Shown here piece after piece: positions 1-10,655 of a DNA stretch of 64,000 nucleotides; positions within the stretch are counted from its first letter, which is position 1; each line of letters begins with the position of its first letter. Origin of the DNA: Ianthella basta (taxonomy: Eukaryota > Porifera > Demospongiae > Verongiida > Ianthellidae). A program made the translations under genes and the position numbers. The notes below the pieces were generated by a model, which was not told where the DNA came from, ran no database searches, and saw nothing but the letters and a program-made list of their open reading frames with translations. The DNA is taken from contig OZ025870.1 of assembly GCA_964019415.1 (NCBI GenBank), positions 13,286,180 to 13,350,179 of the forward strand, written 5' to 3'.

Positions 1-91
1 TACCCGATATGCAAGTAGGTTGTACAATACATATACAACAGTGTCAGGACATTGTACACCCACTTAGATCATAATCATTGCATCCACATAG

Positions 92-2613
92 GTGGCTCAG
101 AAAGTGGGGGTTGAAGCTGGCCAGCGAAAACAGGATGAGAGAAGTTGTGCCACGGTGGGCCCAGGATGAGACTGAAGGGGAGTTAATGCCATTTTCACTT
201 ACTGTGAGCGATGGGCAAGAGATTCAGGCAGCACCATGTGTTTACACCACCAATCTTGTCAATAAAGTGACTACATTTTTGGATGCACTTTCCTGGTAAA
301 GAAGGGTTACTGTACTTATTGGAACATTTCAATAGAGTTATAGTACAACAAATGAAGATTACAACATTGTTTATGTCCCTTTATAGTGCCAAGATGCTAA
401 CTTGGCATGACAACAACATCCCGAGGGAAGAAGTTTGGGTAAAGCTCGGTGGAGATAAGGGCGGTGGATCGTTTAAAATGTCCTTCCAGGTACACTCCAA
501 TGATATGGCATTGTGATTTGGCACAGATAATGATACAAAATAATTTCCATCCTATAAGAATGTATGTCTCCCACTCAATATTTCCATACAGATTGCTAAT
601 ACCATGACACCTAACTCGGCTAAGAACACCTGTGTCTTCTGTTATTTCAAGGCTGTGGACACAAGAGAAAACCTCCACATGGCACTGGAACAGTACCAGC
701 AGCAAGTCCAAACCTTGTCTGCAACAACATGGCAGTAAGCATATGTATTGTCAAGCAATGTATGAACACCATAGCAAAGAAATTACGTAGCTCAATTACA
801 AGTTGATGGTGATTTCAATTACAGAAGCAAAGTGATCCGTGTCTTTGTATTTGGTGACTACGAGTTCTTGTGTCGACTATTTGGGATCACTGGCCACAGT
901 GGTGAGATTCCATCAACTGTAAACACAACACATGTACAGTATTACTGAGGAAGCCACAACAAGTAGACGTTACTACTCTTCTCCCACACACACATATAGG
1001 GCGGCATTGTTGCCTATGGTGCCACATTACACAGCAAGACATGGCAAAACCCCGTGACACCCGCCAACCTCAGCAATCTAGAACTCTGCATACCCTTCAC
1101 ACAGATCTGCAGAGGTTTCAATCAGATGGTTCAAATGTCAAAGAAGCGAAGAACTACAACAATGTCATTGGACCAGCCTTATTCAGTGTTCCACTTGACC
1201 AGGTAATGATACATGATTGGACTTGATCAGTTGTCCAGCTCAGTACAGGTTGCATTACTGGCATTGTGTTTTTATGGATTTCCATGAGTAACTAAGGTGC
1301 ATGTATACATAATTGTACAGCCATAGGTGTCAACTTAACTTCCTTGTACACTATACGTCCAGGTAGCAGTTCCAGCACTGCACATCAGTCTGGGGATTTT
1401 TCAACGCCTATACACACTGCTAGTGAATGCTTGCCATGACCTGGATGTCAAGCTGGCAGAGGTGTCTGTACCAGTGGAGGCAAAGAAGACCTATATGTGT
1501 TATGCTGCACAACTAGCAGATATACGAGACGCAAAAGAAAGAATGGCTGTTTGTCGAAGTGCAGCTGAGAGTCTGCAGCAGATGGCACTGCATTTTGCCC
1601 TCCGACAAAGTGCCAAAGATGTAGACACTGTTGCATTAGTGACTCGTTTATTATCAGAGGCTCAACAGCAACAACTGAAGGCTGATTCATTAGTGAGTGC
1701 ATGTATGAGAATGCTATATAATAAAATTATAATACATTGCATGAGACTATTGGTCTGATATTGAGTGCTGTTTTTGTATACACACTAATACAATAGAAAC
1801 AACAGATTCAGTCGGCCACCCCTAAACAATTTGCTGCAACAGACGGACCATTTGTACAGGCATTAGAAGAGGCCCTGCAAAGGTGTGGTGTAGAGAGGCA
1901 AGCATATCACGGAGGTAGCTTTGTCGGAAATCACGTACATCAGTGCCTCAGAGTAAGTCATGATATAGTCATAAGTTCACAAGAGACAGTTTCTAACAGC
2001 TTGTTGCCTTGTATGTATCACTATAACTGTAGCCCAGCAGTATCAAGATACTAACAGACGTAGTGATGGAGACAGCAGCCAAGCAAGGGAGTCTGCAAGA
2101 AGAAGCTAGAACAGTGAAAACAACCTTTGAAAAGCTTCTCAGCTTATTTGCTACCTGCCATGACATCTACAGTAAATCGGCACCAATTGCAGATGCAGAG
2201 ATTGACCAATTCAGTAAGTGCCCTGTTGCAGACACATACATGACATAGTATATTATAGTCCTTATATAGAATATGTAGTCACAGAATTCTTTGGAAATAT
2301 TACAGGCACCAGTGTTGATGAATTTCTCCGCTTTTACCGGGCAACCTTCCCTGATGCCACCATTACACCCAAGCTCCATCTATTGGAGGATCATGTAGTG
2401 CCACAGATGCGCCGCTGGCATTGGTCCTTGGGCCTGCATGGTGAGCAGGGCGCAGAGTCAATTCACAATGTTTTCAATAACTTGGAACGAACCTATTGTG
2501 CCATACGCAATCCCTTGAAGCGGATGAAGTGCATGTTGAAGGAACACCAACTGCAAGTCTCACCAAGCACGGCTCAGCTAGAGCCAACTGTGGTCAAGCG
2601 GAAGAAATTGTAG
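92..2613 (+). CDS. Nine-exon gene, uncharacterised transposon-like protein (5' end outside or not found)
   Basis: Exons that join in frame at GT-AG borders are 92-295, 387-489, 592-734, 825-901, 1000-1202, 1363-1692, 1806-1952, 2033-2213 and 2306-2613. The product has a Lys-Leu-Gly-Gly-Asp-Lys-Gly-Gly-Gly-rich segment (exon 2), a GDYEFLCRLFGITGHSGRH segment followed by CCLWCH (exons 4-5, a possible metal site), and a C-terminal block PKLHLLEDHVVP ... HGEQGAESIHNVFN before the stop at 2613. From memory this architecture recurs as multicopy uncharacterised proteins in cnidarian and sponge genomes and is probably derived from a DNA transposon, but I cannot name a catalytic activity. All introns are short (about 70-160 bases) and no frame break was seen, so this copy may be expressed. 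The true start codon is not visible; the first exon opens after an acceptor at 90-91. Confidence 0.6.
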
Positions 2614-3539
2614 CTTCAGATCCTAATATCACAGCTATTACACCTGATTAGTTGCATAATGCAGGAGCTAGACTATCAAGTTCTTGCATAATTACAGCCT
2701 GTAGCATTGTACTAAGCAAATTTATAGTATATAGTATTCATACAGAATTATTGTAACAGTTGTTTAAGAGACACCATGCATACATGAATTGTTCAGAACA
2801 CATGATTCAGCAGTTCATTTTTCTATTTCTTCTTCCATGTTTTAAGTAATCATTTTTCTTGTTTATGCAAAGCGTCAAAGTCATTAATTAGCAATGTTCC
2901 ATTTTGCTAATGTTACCCGTCTCACTTACCCAACCGTTATCACATTCTTTGCACATGCATAGCTAAAGACTTCTCAAGCAGTATATTGCTCTCTTTATCT
3001 TAGTATTTATTTCTTATTGGGTGCCCAGACTAATGCAGTCTGTTGAATTAATGACTAATATAAAGAATCATGTTATGGCTAAATGGTGGCTACCAAAAGT
3101 TTTAATTAGTATGAAAAACAGAGGCACGTACGTAGCTACGTACGTAACTAGCTATGCATTCTATCTCTACTGCATGAAGTAATAGCCAATACAGATTTCA
3201 CTAAACAGCATTTTGACAGTTCAGCGCGTGTGCTTATTTGTCACACTGCACTGACACTTTGGGAGTCACAAGTATACAGATGGCATCATGTGGTGACTGC
3301 AGTGCCCACTGTGTAGCACAATGTACCATGCTACTAGCGCTCATAACGTAAAATCTGCGATGCGCCGTAGAACAGGCCCTTCACTGGCATGCTGTATACA
3401 CATTGGGCTTTCATACAAGATATAGCACGATAGTGTGAAAAGTGGCAGTAGAGCGCTAGGAGAAGATTTAAAGATGCAAGCCTTGGCTACAATTTTGTCA
3501 CGGCGAAAGTATATCATAAGCTTCAAAGGCTAAAACTCA
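2614..3539. other. Intergenic, no gene seen
   Basis: AT-rich sequence after the stop at 2613. A 20-base perfect palindrome of alternating ACGT units lies at 3126-3145. Short open frames here have no coding character. Confidence 0.5.
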
Positions 3540-3723
3540 CTTGCCAGCTGCCTATTCTGTTGCCGTACGGAGTTAAGTCTGCATTGACTTAGTATCCGCG
3601 GAGAAAACGCCCACACTTCAACCCCCCCCCAGTATCTTGAGGATAAGCCTCGCTGAGCGTTCCAGGTTCCCAAACCAAAACTAAGTTGCCGTAATTTATA
3701 TGACGCGAAACAGCCGTGGGCAG
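3540..3723 (+). repeat. Diverged remnant of the kinase 5' flank
   Basis: This stretch resembles the sequence before the K6 kinase at about 56060-56120: AACTAAGTTGCC followed by CGAAACAGCCGTGGG. Here it stops at the transposon starting at 3724 instead of continuing to a kinase start codon. Confidence 0.5.
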
Positions 3724-4476
3724 GGGGGGTCGGACAAGTCCTGGGATTGCGCAATACCAGCACCTCAATAATTGCATTCCTGACATTCCAATCGCGTATC
3801 CATATGTTAGCTGACTGTGCTCCAAGGCCGAATGTGCATACCCTGAGCCATGGCAGGGCCTTGTACTGCATTCGCGCCCCTGGTATGACCCGTACGTACG
3901 TAGCAAAGGAGCCATACGGTGGATTGGGCTTAATTGTCTGACCGCTTTCACGATTTAGTTTTGCAAGTTATTGCAGCGTTTCCTGAGGATTGCCGGCACG
4001 CTTAAGCCATTTCTAGCATCCCTGCTATCGAATGTGACAAATCGTGTACAGAACCAAGACGATTGCAAGAACGTGGGTGCCGATTGCACTCCCATTGCAG
4101 AAGCAGTCAACCTATCAGTCTTGCAGTCCTGAAGTGATCAATGAGGACTCGCTACCAGCTTCTAAGGAGTCACTTCCACAGGAGCACTTGCTCAGTACTC
4201 CAGATTAGGCTTCATCTGCCTCGTAGCCAGCAGCAGCGAACACTCGTACACCGGTGTTGGAAAATGCTCGCAAAACCTATCTAGATGCTGGGGAAGGGCG
4301 GGGAAGGGTCCATTTTCTGATAGCCCTTGTCCAACTGTGTGCTCAGAAGCAAAGAAACAAGTGATGCGATGTGTTTCTCGAAATATGTCTGCTCTTAGCT
4401 AGTATAGGTAAAATACACAGTAAAGAACAGCCGCGTCGGCCATTTTGTGGACACACGTGACCTTGACCGACCCCCC
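3724..4476 (-). mobile_element. Non-autonomous DNA transposon with GGGGGGTCGG ends, copy 1
   Basis: A 753-base element. Its left end reads GGGGGGTCGGACAAG and its right end is the inverted GGGGGGTCGGTCAAG. The interior matches the 19945-20699 copy in reverse orientation and a truncated copy at 12792-13154. No transposase ORF is present. It sits between a kinase 5' flank remnant and a reversed WDR5 first exon. Confidence 0.7.
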
Positions 4477-4517
4477 CTGCCCTGCCCCTGGTCAGGGTCC
4501 TTCTGATCGGTAGCCAT
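4477..4517 (-). pseudogene. Reversed remnant of WDR5-like exon 1
   Basis: On the minus strand, ATG at 4517-4515 begins MATDQKDPDQ, the same start as the WDR5-like gene at 45933, and is cut off by the transposon. The flanking 4518-4680 matches the WDR5 upstream region, also reversed. Confidence 0.55.
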
Positions 4518-4883
4518 TTCTTTACAGTGGGCGTGCCTCAAAACCACGTGCTTTGCTAGGTTGCGCAATGATAACTGCATGAGGTTCACAAACTGAAGCC
4601 GTCGTGCCACCAGTACCTTCGAAATGTAGATTGAGTGGACTACAAGGAGCCTTCACAGAGCGAGCTCACCAAGGAGATGTGGTCTTCACTGGATGAATGT
4701 TTGAAGAGCATGTGATGTAAGATGTGTTCCTTGAATGTGTGTGTGGTTGAGGTGTGCATGTGTGGTGCTGTGTGTGAGGTAGTGTATGTTGGTTGGAGTG
4801 TGCAGATTTAGAGGGAGTCATTGTGTGTGTGTTGACATGGATATTGATGGGATGGAAGTATGTAGCTATGTGTTGTGAGTTTG

Positions 4884-4916
<33 letters not shown>

Positions 4917-5062
4917 AAAGTGCCCTTCAGCACTCCTGGAGTTAGCTAGCTGTATGAACTTGAATTGCCTGCTAGCTAGTCTAGCCTGCTAGCCCCTCCC
5001 CTGCCCCACCTGACAGGGTGGAGTTTGGGGTATAATGTTATTTGCTCCTTTGGTTGCCATAG
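4518..5062. other. Reversed SPT5/WDR5 intergenic remnant with TG tract
   Basis: Reverse complement of the spacer that follows the SPT5-like exons elsewhere (for example 12280-12630), with a (TG)n tract near 4888-4912. It joins abruptly to PLK1-like intron sequence near 5020. It contains no intact gene. Confidence 0.5.
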
Positions 5063-6761
5063 CTACACCCTGCTGGTGGGGAAACCCCCTTTTGAGACCA
5101 AGAGCCTCAAGGACACCTACTCGCTCATCAAGCGCAATGAGTACTACATTCCCTCACGAATCAACGACTCTGCTCGACAGCTCATCAAACGCCTACTGAG
5201 GCTGAACCCAGATGAGCGGCCAACAGCGGGGCAGATCCTTGGTGACCCCTTCTTCTCCGGCTACATCCCAGTCAGTCTGCCAGCCTCCTGCCTCTCGGTT
5301 GCACCACACTTTAAGAGGGCACATCCCGGAGCACACCCCCCTGACACCGGTGGGTGGGGCAACCAGGGACACACGGCGGGCTCCATTGTGGTGTTTCATT
5401 GGCTGTCATTGTTCCTGCAGGTCTCCTTCGTCGTCATTGGCTGTCATGTGGATTTGTTCCTGTCTGCAGGTCTCCTTCGCCGTCCACTGATGGACGTGAA
5501 TCTGGCTCCCATGGAGGTGGACCAGCCCCCAGTGAAGGGAGTCGGGATGGCAGCCGTTGTCCCTCCATCCCTGGAGGGAGACGACACGCCTGCCGACTGG
5601 CACTTGGGCACACTGCTCAAACAGCTCACTGCTTGCCTGGACTCAAAGCCAACAGAGAAGCCACCTGAGCGCTACGGTACGCCTTGTGGAGTGGGTACAA
5701 GTGGGAGTGGTACTGTGATGGTCCTGCCCCGCCCCTTTCCCCCTAGATGACGCCGAGGACCCCGCCTCCACCCCCGTGTTCTGGGTCAGCAAGTGGGTGG
5801 ACTACAGTGACAAGTATGGCCTGGGCTACCAGCTGTTTGACACGTTGGTGGGTGTGCTCTTCAATGACTCCACGCGGCTCATCCTTGGGGCTGACGGAGA
5901 GTAAGTGACACCAGCACAAATCAGGAGTGGCTGCAGTGGGACATGAGCTGCCAAGTGTGTGTCTTCCCTGCAGGAGTGTCCAGTACATCGACCGCGGTGC
6001 CACCGAGGAGTTCCACACACTGAGCAGACACCCAGATGAGATGCGCAAGAAGATGACTTTGCTCAACTACTTCAGGAGCTACATGTCGGAGCACCTCCTA
6101 AAGGTGTGTTTGAGGGAGGGGCAGCGGTAGTGTGCGTCATTTGATGTTCCCCCAATTCTGTGTGCAGGCGGGAGGCAAGGCAGGTGAGCGGGCACTGGAG
6201 GAGGGGGTTCGCCTGCCACACCTCCGGGCTTGGTTCCGGACACGCTCAGCCATTGTCCTCCACCTCTCTAATGGGACCATCCAGGTACGGACGTGTAGTG
6301 AACACAACAGTGTGTGTGTGTGTGTGCAGTAGTCATATTGATGATTATACTGTCTGTCTGTCTGTCACTCAGATCAACTTCTTCCAAGACCACACCAAAG
6401 TCATTGTCTGTCCACTGATGCAAGCTGTCAGCTACATTGACGAGGGCAGAGGGTTCTGCACTTTCAAATTAACTGCCATTGAGCAGGTGTGTAGCTATTG
6501 TGTGAGAGCCCTCACATCTGACCTATCATGTGTGCCAGTGCAGTCACATGACAGTCATGTGACCTGGTCTTCCCTGTCTGTCACTCTAACATTTGATTGC
6601 AGTTTGGATGTCGGAAGGAGTTAGCCAGTCGTCTGCGTTATGCCAAAGCGATGGTGGAGAAGCTGATTGACAAGCTGGTTCCAGTGGAGTCTGCTCCCTC
6701 AAAGGCCCACCCTGTGCCCGATACTGGGCCCACTGCTGTGAAGGCTGCAACTTGTAATTAA
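5063..6761 (+). CDS. PLK1: Polo-like kinase 1 homologue, C-terminal part (copy P1, 5' exons missing)
   Basis: Seven exons join in frame: 5063-5349, 5470-5676, 5747-5900, 5974-6103, 6168-6284, 6373-6486 and 6603-6761 (stop TAA). The first encodes the end of the kinase C-lobe ([19 protein letters not shown], then FFSGYIP). Later exons encode both polo boxes, with [17 protein letters not shown] in the first and [13 protein letters not shown] and INFFQDHTK in the second, ending in [19 protein letters not shown]. In animals PLK1 is a mitotic Ser/Thr kinase whose polo boxes bind phosphopeptides at centrosomes and kinetochores. The N-lobe, catalytic loop and start codon are absent; reversed SPT5/WDR5 sequence precedes the first exon. 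The surviving exons are open, but without N-terminal exons it is probably a duplicated fragment. It is the least damaged of four copies. Confidence 0.8.
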
Positions 6762-7662
6762 TTGTGAATTGAGTGTTAAATTTTGACTAACTAAACGTGT
6801 CCTTTGCCATGGCAAAGTGCACTTAATGGTTTGTTATTGAACTGTACATCCAACGCACACCCACTATCTCACTACAGTACTGCTTGCTATATGCAACACA
6901 TGCAAGGAAAGAGACATTGCACAGTGAATTTGGGGCCACCTCTCCAGTGGATACAGTATACTGGGCCGGGCTTCTATTGTGGCAGCAGTTATAGGATGGA
7001 GGGAAGCTGCTCATGTCAGTACAACATAGATAGTCACATACAGAGCCAGACATGTAAGACCATGTATATAGTTATGGCATAATGCTATAGCTATCCTGGC
7101 CATATGCATGGGGTGCTGAGCCCTCAGTATGTGTGGAGGATAGCAATGCAGAGATGAAGTACCTGGCCAGCTGAGGCTCATGACCAGTCCATAGGTTGAC
7201 AGTGCAGCTATCTCTAGCACTCCCTAGGCAAGTGTGGCCTTCAAACAGTTAGCACCAGTGACAAGGCATGACGTGATGCACCAACACATGCAAGGCTATG
7301 TAATGTCAGCAGTACAGCTGAAAGTGGAAACATACTACTCTCTGAAATGTTGAAGCATACACTGGCATGAGCAGTTACCGGCACCCAATGTTACTCAAAT
7401 TCACATGAAGACAGTAGCTACAGTGAGAGGTATGCCAACACTGTCTGTGTCCCATTTCACATTCATATGTGCATTTACAGGTTTGACGGTGGCTCTACAA
7501 TTGTTTTGATAGACGGGGCGAGACGTCCACCGGTTTGCAGAGGGAGGGGTCGGAGCAGAGACATGCAATAATCTCTAAGGGAAAGTGGAGGAGGCTGTCC
7601 AGGGAGAGAACACGGCAGTGTGACTGACTCGCTCTAGCGCTAGCAGCCATTTCTGCTGGATC
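6762..7662. repeat. PLK1 3' flank and kinase upstream block
   Basis: Non-coding block repeated after each PLK1-like fragment (35371-36269, 49093-49500, 62104-63020). It leads into the kinase promoter with the motif TTTGCAGAGGGAGGGGTCGG. Open frames inside are not conserved as proteins. Confidence 0.6.
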
Positions 7663-7670
7663 ACGTGACC
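7663..7670. promoter_or_regulatory. TCACGTGA E-box-like palindrome upstream of K1
   Basis: TCACGTGA lies 30 bases before the K1 start codon. The same palindrome stands before K4 (36270-36277 and 36500-36507), K5 (41463-41470) and K7 (63021-63028), within a conserved block that includes AGCAGCCATTTCTGCT. It fits a bHLH-ZIP site (USF or MITF/TFE type). Function is inferred. Confidence 0.4.
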
Positions 7671-7700
7671 AGTCGTAGGGTGTGCCCGAGACAGCAGAAG

Positions 7701-8595
7701 ATGGGAAACGCCTTTTCCAGGTTCTTCCCTCGCGAGGATACATTGATTTTGGGAGACAGGCTTGGGAGAGGAGGGTACGGGGAGGTGTTCCGAGGTACGC
7801 TGGGTCCAAAGCGAAGACCAGTGGCTGTGAAGAAGATCCACGACGTTTTGGTTGATGCAGCGAGAGAGAACAGGCAAACGTTGGAACGCATCATCGAAGA
7901 GTTTCGTCGCGAGTGCGACCTTCTGAAGGCGGCCAAGCACTGGAATGTCGTGGAGTTCGTCGGCGTGTTCAACCAGGGGGAGGGGGAGGAGAGCGCCCTC
8001 CTGGTCATGGAGTTGATGGATCAGACGTTGGAGCAGTTCCTCCAAGTCAACAGAGGGACGCTATTGCTAGAGAAGCAGATTGGCATTTGCCTCCAAGTCG
8101 CATCAGGACTGCTGTTCCTCCATCAACACGACCCACAAATACTCCATCGTGACTTGACTGCAAAGAACGTGCTGATGAACAAAGATGGCAGCACTGCTAA
8201 AATCAGTGACTTTGGTCAGGCCAAGTTCCGTCCCTCCTCCGTCATGTACCTCTCAACCAAGGCCCCGGGGTGCCTCCTGTACATGCCTCCAGAGTGCTTG
8301 GTGAAAACTGATGAGAAGAGTGGAGCAAAGCCGCGCTTCACAGACAAAGGAGACGTCTTCTCCCTCGGTGTGCTGTTGCTACAGATCGCTACACAGGAGC
8401 CTCCGTCAGTTGATTGGGTGATTATTAAAGGTCAGCCAGAAGTGGAGCGTCGAGCAGCTGACCTGGCCAAGTTACCAGAAGATCATCCTCTGAGAGCCAT
8501 CATACTTATCTATCGTACTTCAGTGCTTGCAGGACGATCCTGCTGAACGACCGAGTTGCCTTGAGGTCTTGCACTACTTGTTGTTTGAGTCCAAT
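7701..8595 (+). pseudogene. Kinase-Kelch gene K1, kinase exon, frameshifted near its end
   Basis: ATG at 7701 gives MGNAFSRFFPRED, an N-myristoylation consensus. A kinase domain follows with GRGGYGEV (P-loop), VAVKK, HRDLTAKN, DFG and MPPE, then DVFSLG. The HRDLTAKN loop is closest to tyrosine kinases; PPE in place of APE occurs in TKL-type kinases. Near 8506-8518 a 13-base partial repeat of ATCATACTT shifts the frame, so the ORF ends early at 8546, and the original frame resumes from about 8527 to the donor AAT/GTGAGT at 8595/8596. Removing 13 bases would make the exon 294 codons, like its siblings. This is a class I copy, with LSTKAPGCLLYMPPE in the activation segment. Unless the break is a sequencing error, the product lacks its last helices and the Kelch domain. 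Confidence 0.8.
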
Positions 8596-9702
8596 GTGAG
8601 TTACAGTGAGCATATGCATGCATTGCAACCACACACAGTTGCTGTACTAAGCAGCAGTGATGTCATATTCCAGTGCTGCTCTCAGGACACACATGTTTAC
8701 TACAAGCTGTACTGAGCAGCAGTGATGTCATATTGCATTGCAGCCACACATGCACTTACACCAGATACATCACTCAAGACAGCCCCCACACATCAAGTGG
8801 TGATTACACTTAAATTGTTACACTCAAACACCATTGTACGTGTGTGAAGTTCAAATACGAGCCATGCACCCAAGTACATACGATGATGAAATGTCAGTGC
8901 AGCTGGTGCACCATGTGTTGGCACTTTGTGAGCCTTTTCTCCATTATTAATTGGTGACAACGAGTAGTGCCCTGTTTGACACTGTCACAGTAAATTAAGT
9001 GTTCCTCTTGTGCCTATTCCATACTCTGCACACACAGGCTTGGGCTTCCAGTGAGCACGTTAGTGGGTGTGTAACTTCATGCTAGGTTTGGTGTTTTGTC
9101 GTGTCCCATGGTTATAGTGGTTTCTTTACATCTTATAGAGTTACAAACTCTGTAACTTCCTTACTGCCATTTCATTACACTACCATAGACACTCGACCCT
9201 AAACCTATGCACTCACAAATCACATGCACATCTAATGTGTCCTATACAACTTGCACTGTATATATACCACCATCATTTCTTACACTCTCACATTGTACAG
9301 GTGTGTTTACACAGTGCACCCACAATGTTTACATAGAAATGTTGTCACTCTTATCTTGTAACTTTACAACTTAGGCATTGCATCAGTAACTTTTAAACTG
9401 CAACTATGCATGCATTGTATGCTTTGATCTTTAGGTGCTAATGAGGTCGTTAAAACGGCATATTTACCTTGTAACAGGTCATTAATTTTACTTTAGAGAC
9501 TTTCAAATCTTCAGAGCGATACAGGTCACGTGAACTGCCGCCCAAGAGGTCCCTGCGGGATTTAGAGCACGAAGCTTGAGGACACGAAGCGCCGAGTGTT
9601 GAATAGTCTAAATTCCTCGTAGTCACCGATTGGGCGGTATTTAAGTTTTATAGATCTAAAACTGTTCTCCAATCCAATCAAAATCGTCTCCCCACTGTCC
9701 TC
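8596..9702 (+). other. K1 intron, first part
   Basis: The intron starts at GTGAGT (8596) and ends at CAG (10655). This part is AT-rich and alignable between copies, with no further exon recognised. Confidence 0.5.
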
Positions 9703-9957
9703 TTGATGATGTCCGCAAATGACGACGATACAGGAAGCCCGATAGAAGAACTCTCCGGCACCCGTAGCCTTCTCATAAACTCCTTCACAACATTTCAAAA
9801 AGAGGCACCAAACTATACTGTGCATGTGCAGACTTACGGCATTCTTAGCATGGCCGTAATTATTCTTACGTCATTAAAATGGTGTCGCCACAAGATCCTT
9901 GAAAGTGGCTTAACTGAGGCAAGCGCAGGGTGTACGGCAGCGGAATGCATGCCATAG
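9703..9957 (+). other. Conserved 83-84 codon ORF inside the K1 intron
   Basis: The ORF MMSANDDDTGSPIEELSG ... ends AAECMP-stop. Equivalent ORFs without indels lie in K2 (17070-17324), K3 (24208-24462), K4 (38524-38775) and K5 (42593-42844); K6 has lost the region. It has a short hydrophobic stretch (YGILSMAVIILTSLKW). Several substitutions change amino acids, so purifying selection is not obvious, and the opposite strand also has an 87-codon ORF here. It could be an alternative exon, a small separate gene, or chance. Confidence 0.3.
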
Positions 9958-9963
9958 TATAAG

Positions 9964-10096
9964 TCAGTTATAGCCCAAACCTCGTCTCTTCGCTGTTTTA
10001 GAAACCTCATGCAATCACCTTAGGCTTTACCCTCGGTGATTGCGCAACATCCATAGGTTTCTAAAACAGCGAAGATACTCGGCTTGGGGCTATAAC
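9964..10096. repeat. Long intronic inverted repeat (hairpin) in K1
   Basis: Arms of about 40 bases, GTTATAGCCC ... GTTTTAGAAACCT and its inverse ending GGCTATAAC, surround a loop of about 50 bases. The same structure lies in the K2-K5 introns. It may be an old miniature transposon. Confidence 0.6.
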
Positions 10097-10378
10097 CTAG
10101 ACATATTTTACAATGCTCTTATAATTTAATTAGGGTTAGTGTCTTCTGCAGTGTTAGGGTTAGGTTAGGGTCTCACACCTGTAGAGTAACGTGGGCACCA
10201 CCATAGCTTTAAATACTCTCATTTTCGGTTTTCTTCTGCAATTCTCTTCTCTCCAGCACTTCCTTCCTCATTGCCCCCACCACTCTTACTGCTGCTCCAA
10301 TTTTCTTTTCTATTTCATCATCACATCCACCATCTCCACTAATTGTCACTCTGAGGTATTTTAGCTTTTCTTGTTCTC

Positions 10379-10604
10379 GTTGATATTTCTAAAAGACACT
10401 AGCCAAAGGGGATCAGGTATCAGACGTTTCGGCAGCACTACGGCTGCCTTCATCAGTGATTATAATGACACTTACAAGCAGGTGTATAAATAGGAGGGTG
10501 GTCAGCCGTAGTGCTGCCGAAACGTCTGATACCTGATCCCCTTTGGCTAGTGTCTTTTAGAAATATCAACATGAATCTGCCTAGCCACTCAGGCCTTTAC
10601 AGCA
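10379..10604 (-). mobile_element. Penelope-like (hammerhead-bearing) retroelement fragment in the K1 intron
   Basis: A 226-base insertion found only in K1. It is flanked by a 13-base direct repeat, TTTTCTTGTTCTC, at 10366-10378 and 10605-10617, and the empty site is seen in the other copies. Two arms of about 68 bases are inverted repeats of each other. The left arm, read on the minus strand, carries a minimal hammerhead ribozyme core. Confidence 0.6.
10415..10470 (-). ncRNA. Minimal type I hammerhead ribozyme motif
   Basis: On the minus strand CUGAUGA (10456-10450) is followed by stem II (GGCAGC/GCUGCC) and then GAAACGUC. Stem I can start as AUCA/UGAU. Stem III is only the A-U and C-G pairs typical of the minimal hammerheads known from Penelope-like elements, which tend to work as dimers. 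The right arm at 10500-10540 lacks CUGAUGA. Confidence 0.6.
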
Positions 10605-10655
10605 TTTTCTTGTTCTCATTGTATTCTTAATTGTATTCGTTCCTCTATTCCCCAG

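Noticed and set aside
6804..7082. 92-codon ORF after each PLK1 fragment
   Set aside because: Lies in duplicated 3' flank, varies without codon bias, and the opposite strand is equally open.
7575..8045. Long minus-strand ORFs opposite every kinase exon (and opposite Kelch exons)
   Set aside because: Shadow frames of the plus-strand exons; they recur because the exons are duplicated and show no domain.
10127..10175. TTAGGG-like repeats suggesting a telomere
   Set aside because: Only two or three degenerate units, present in each kinase-Kelch intron. At most an interstitial remnant.
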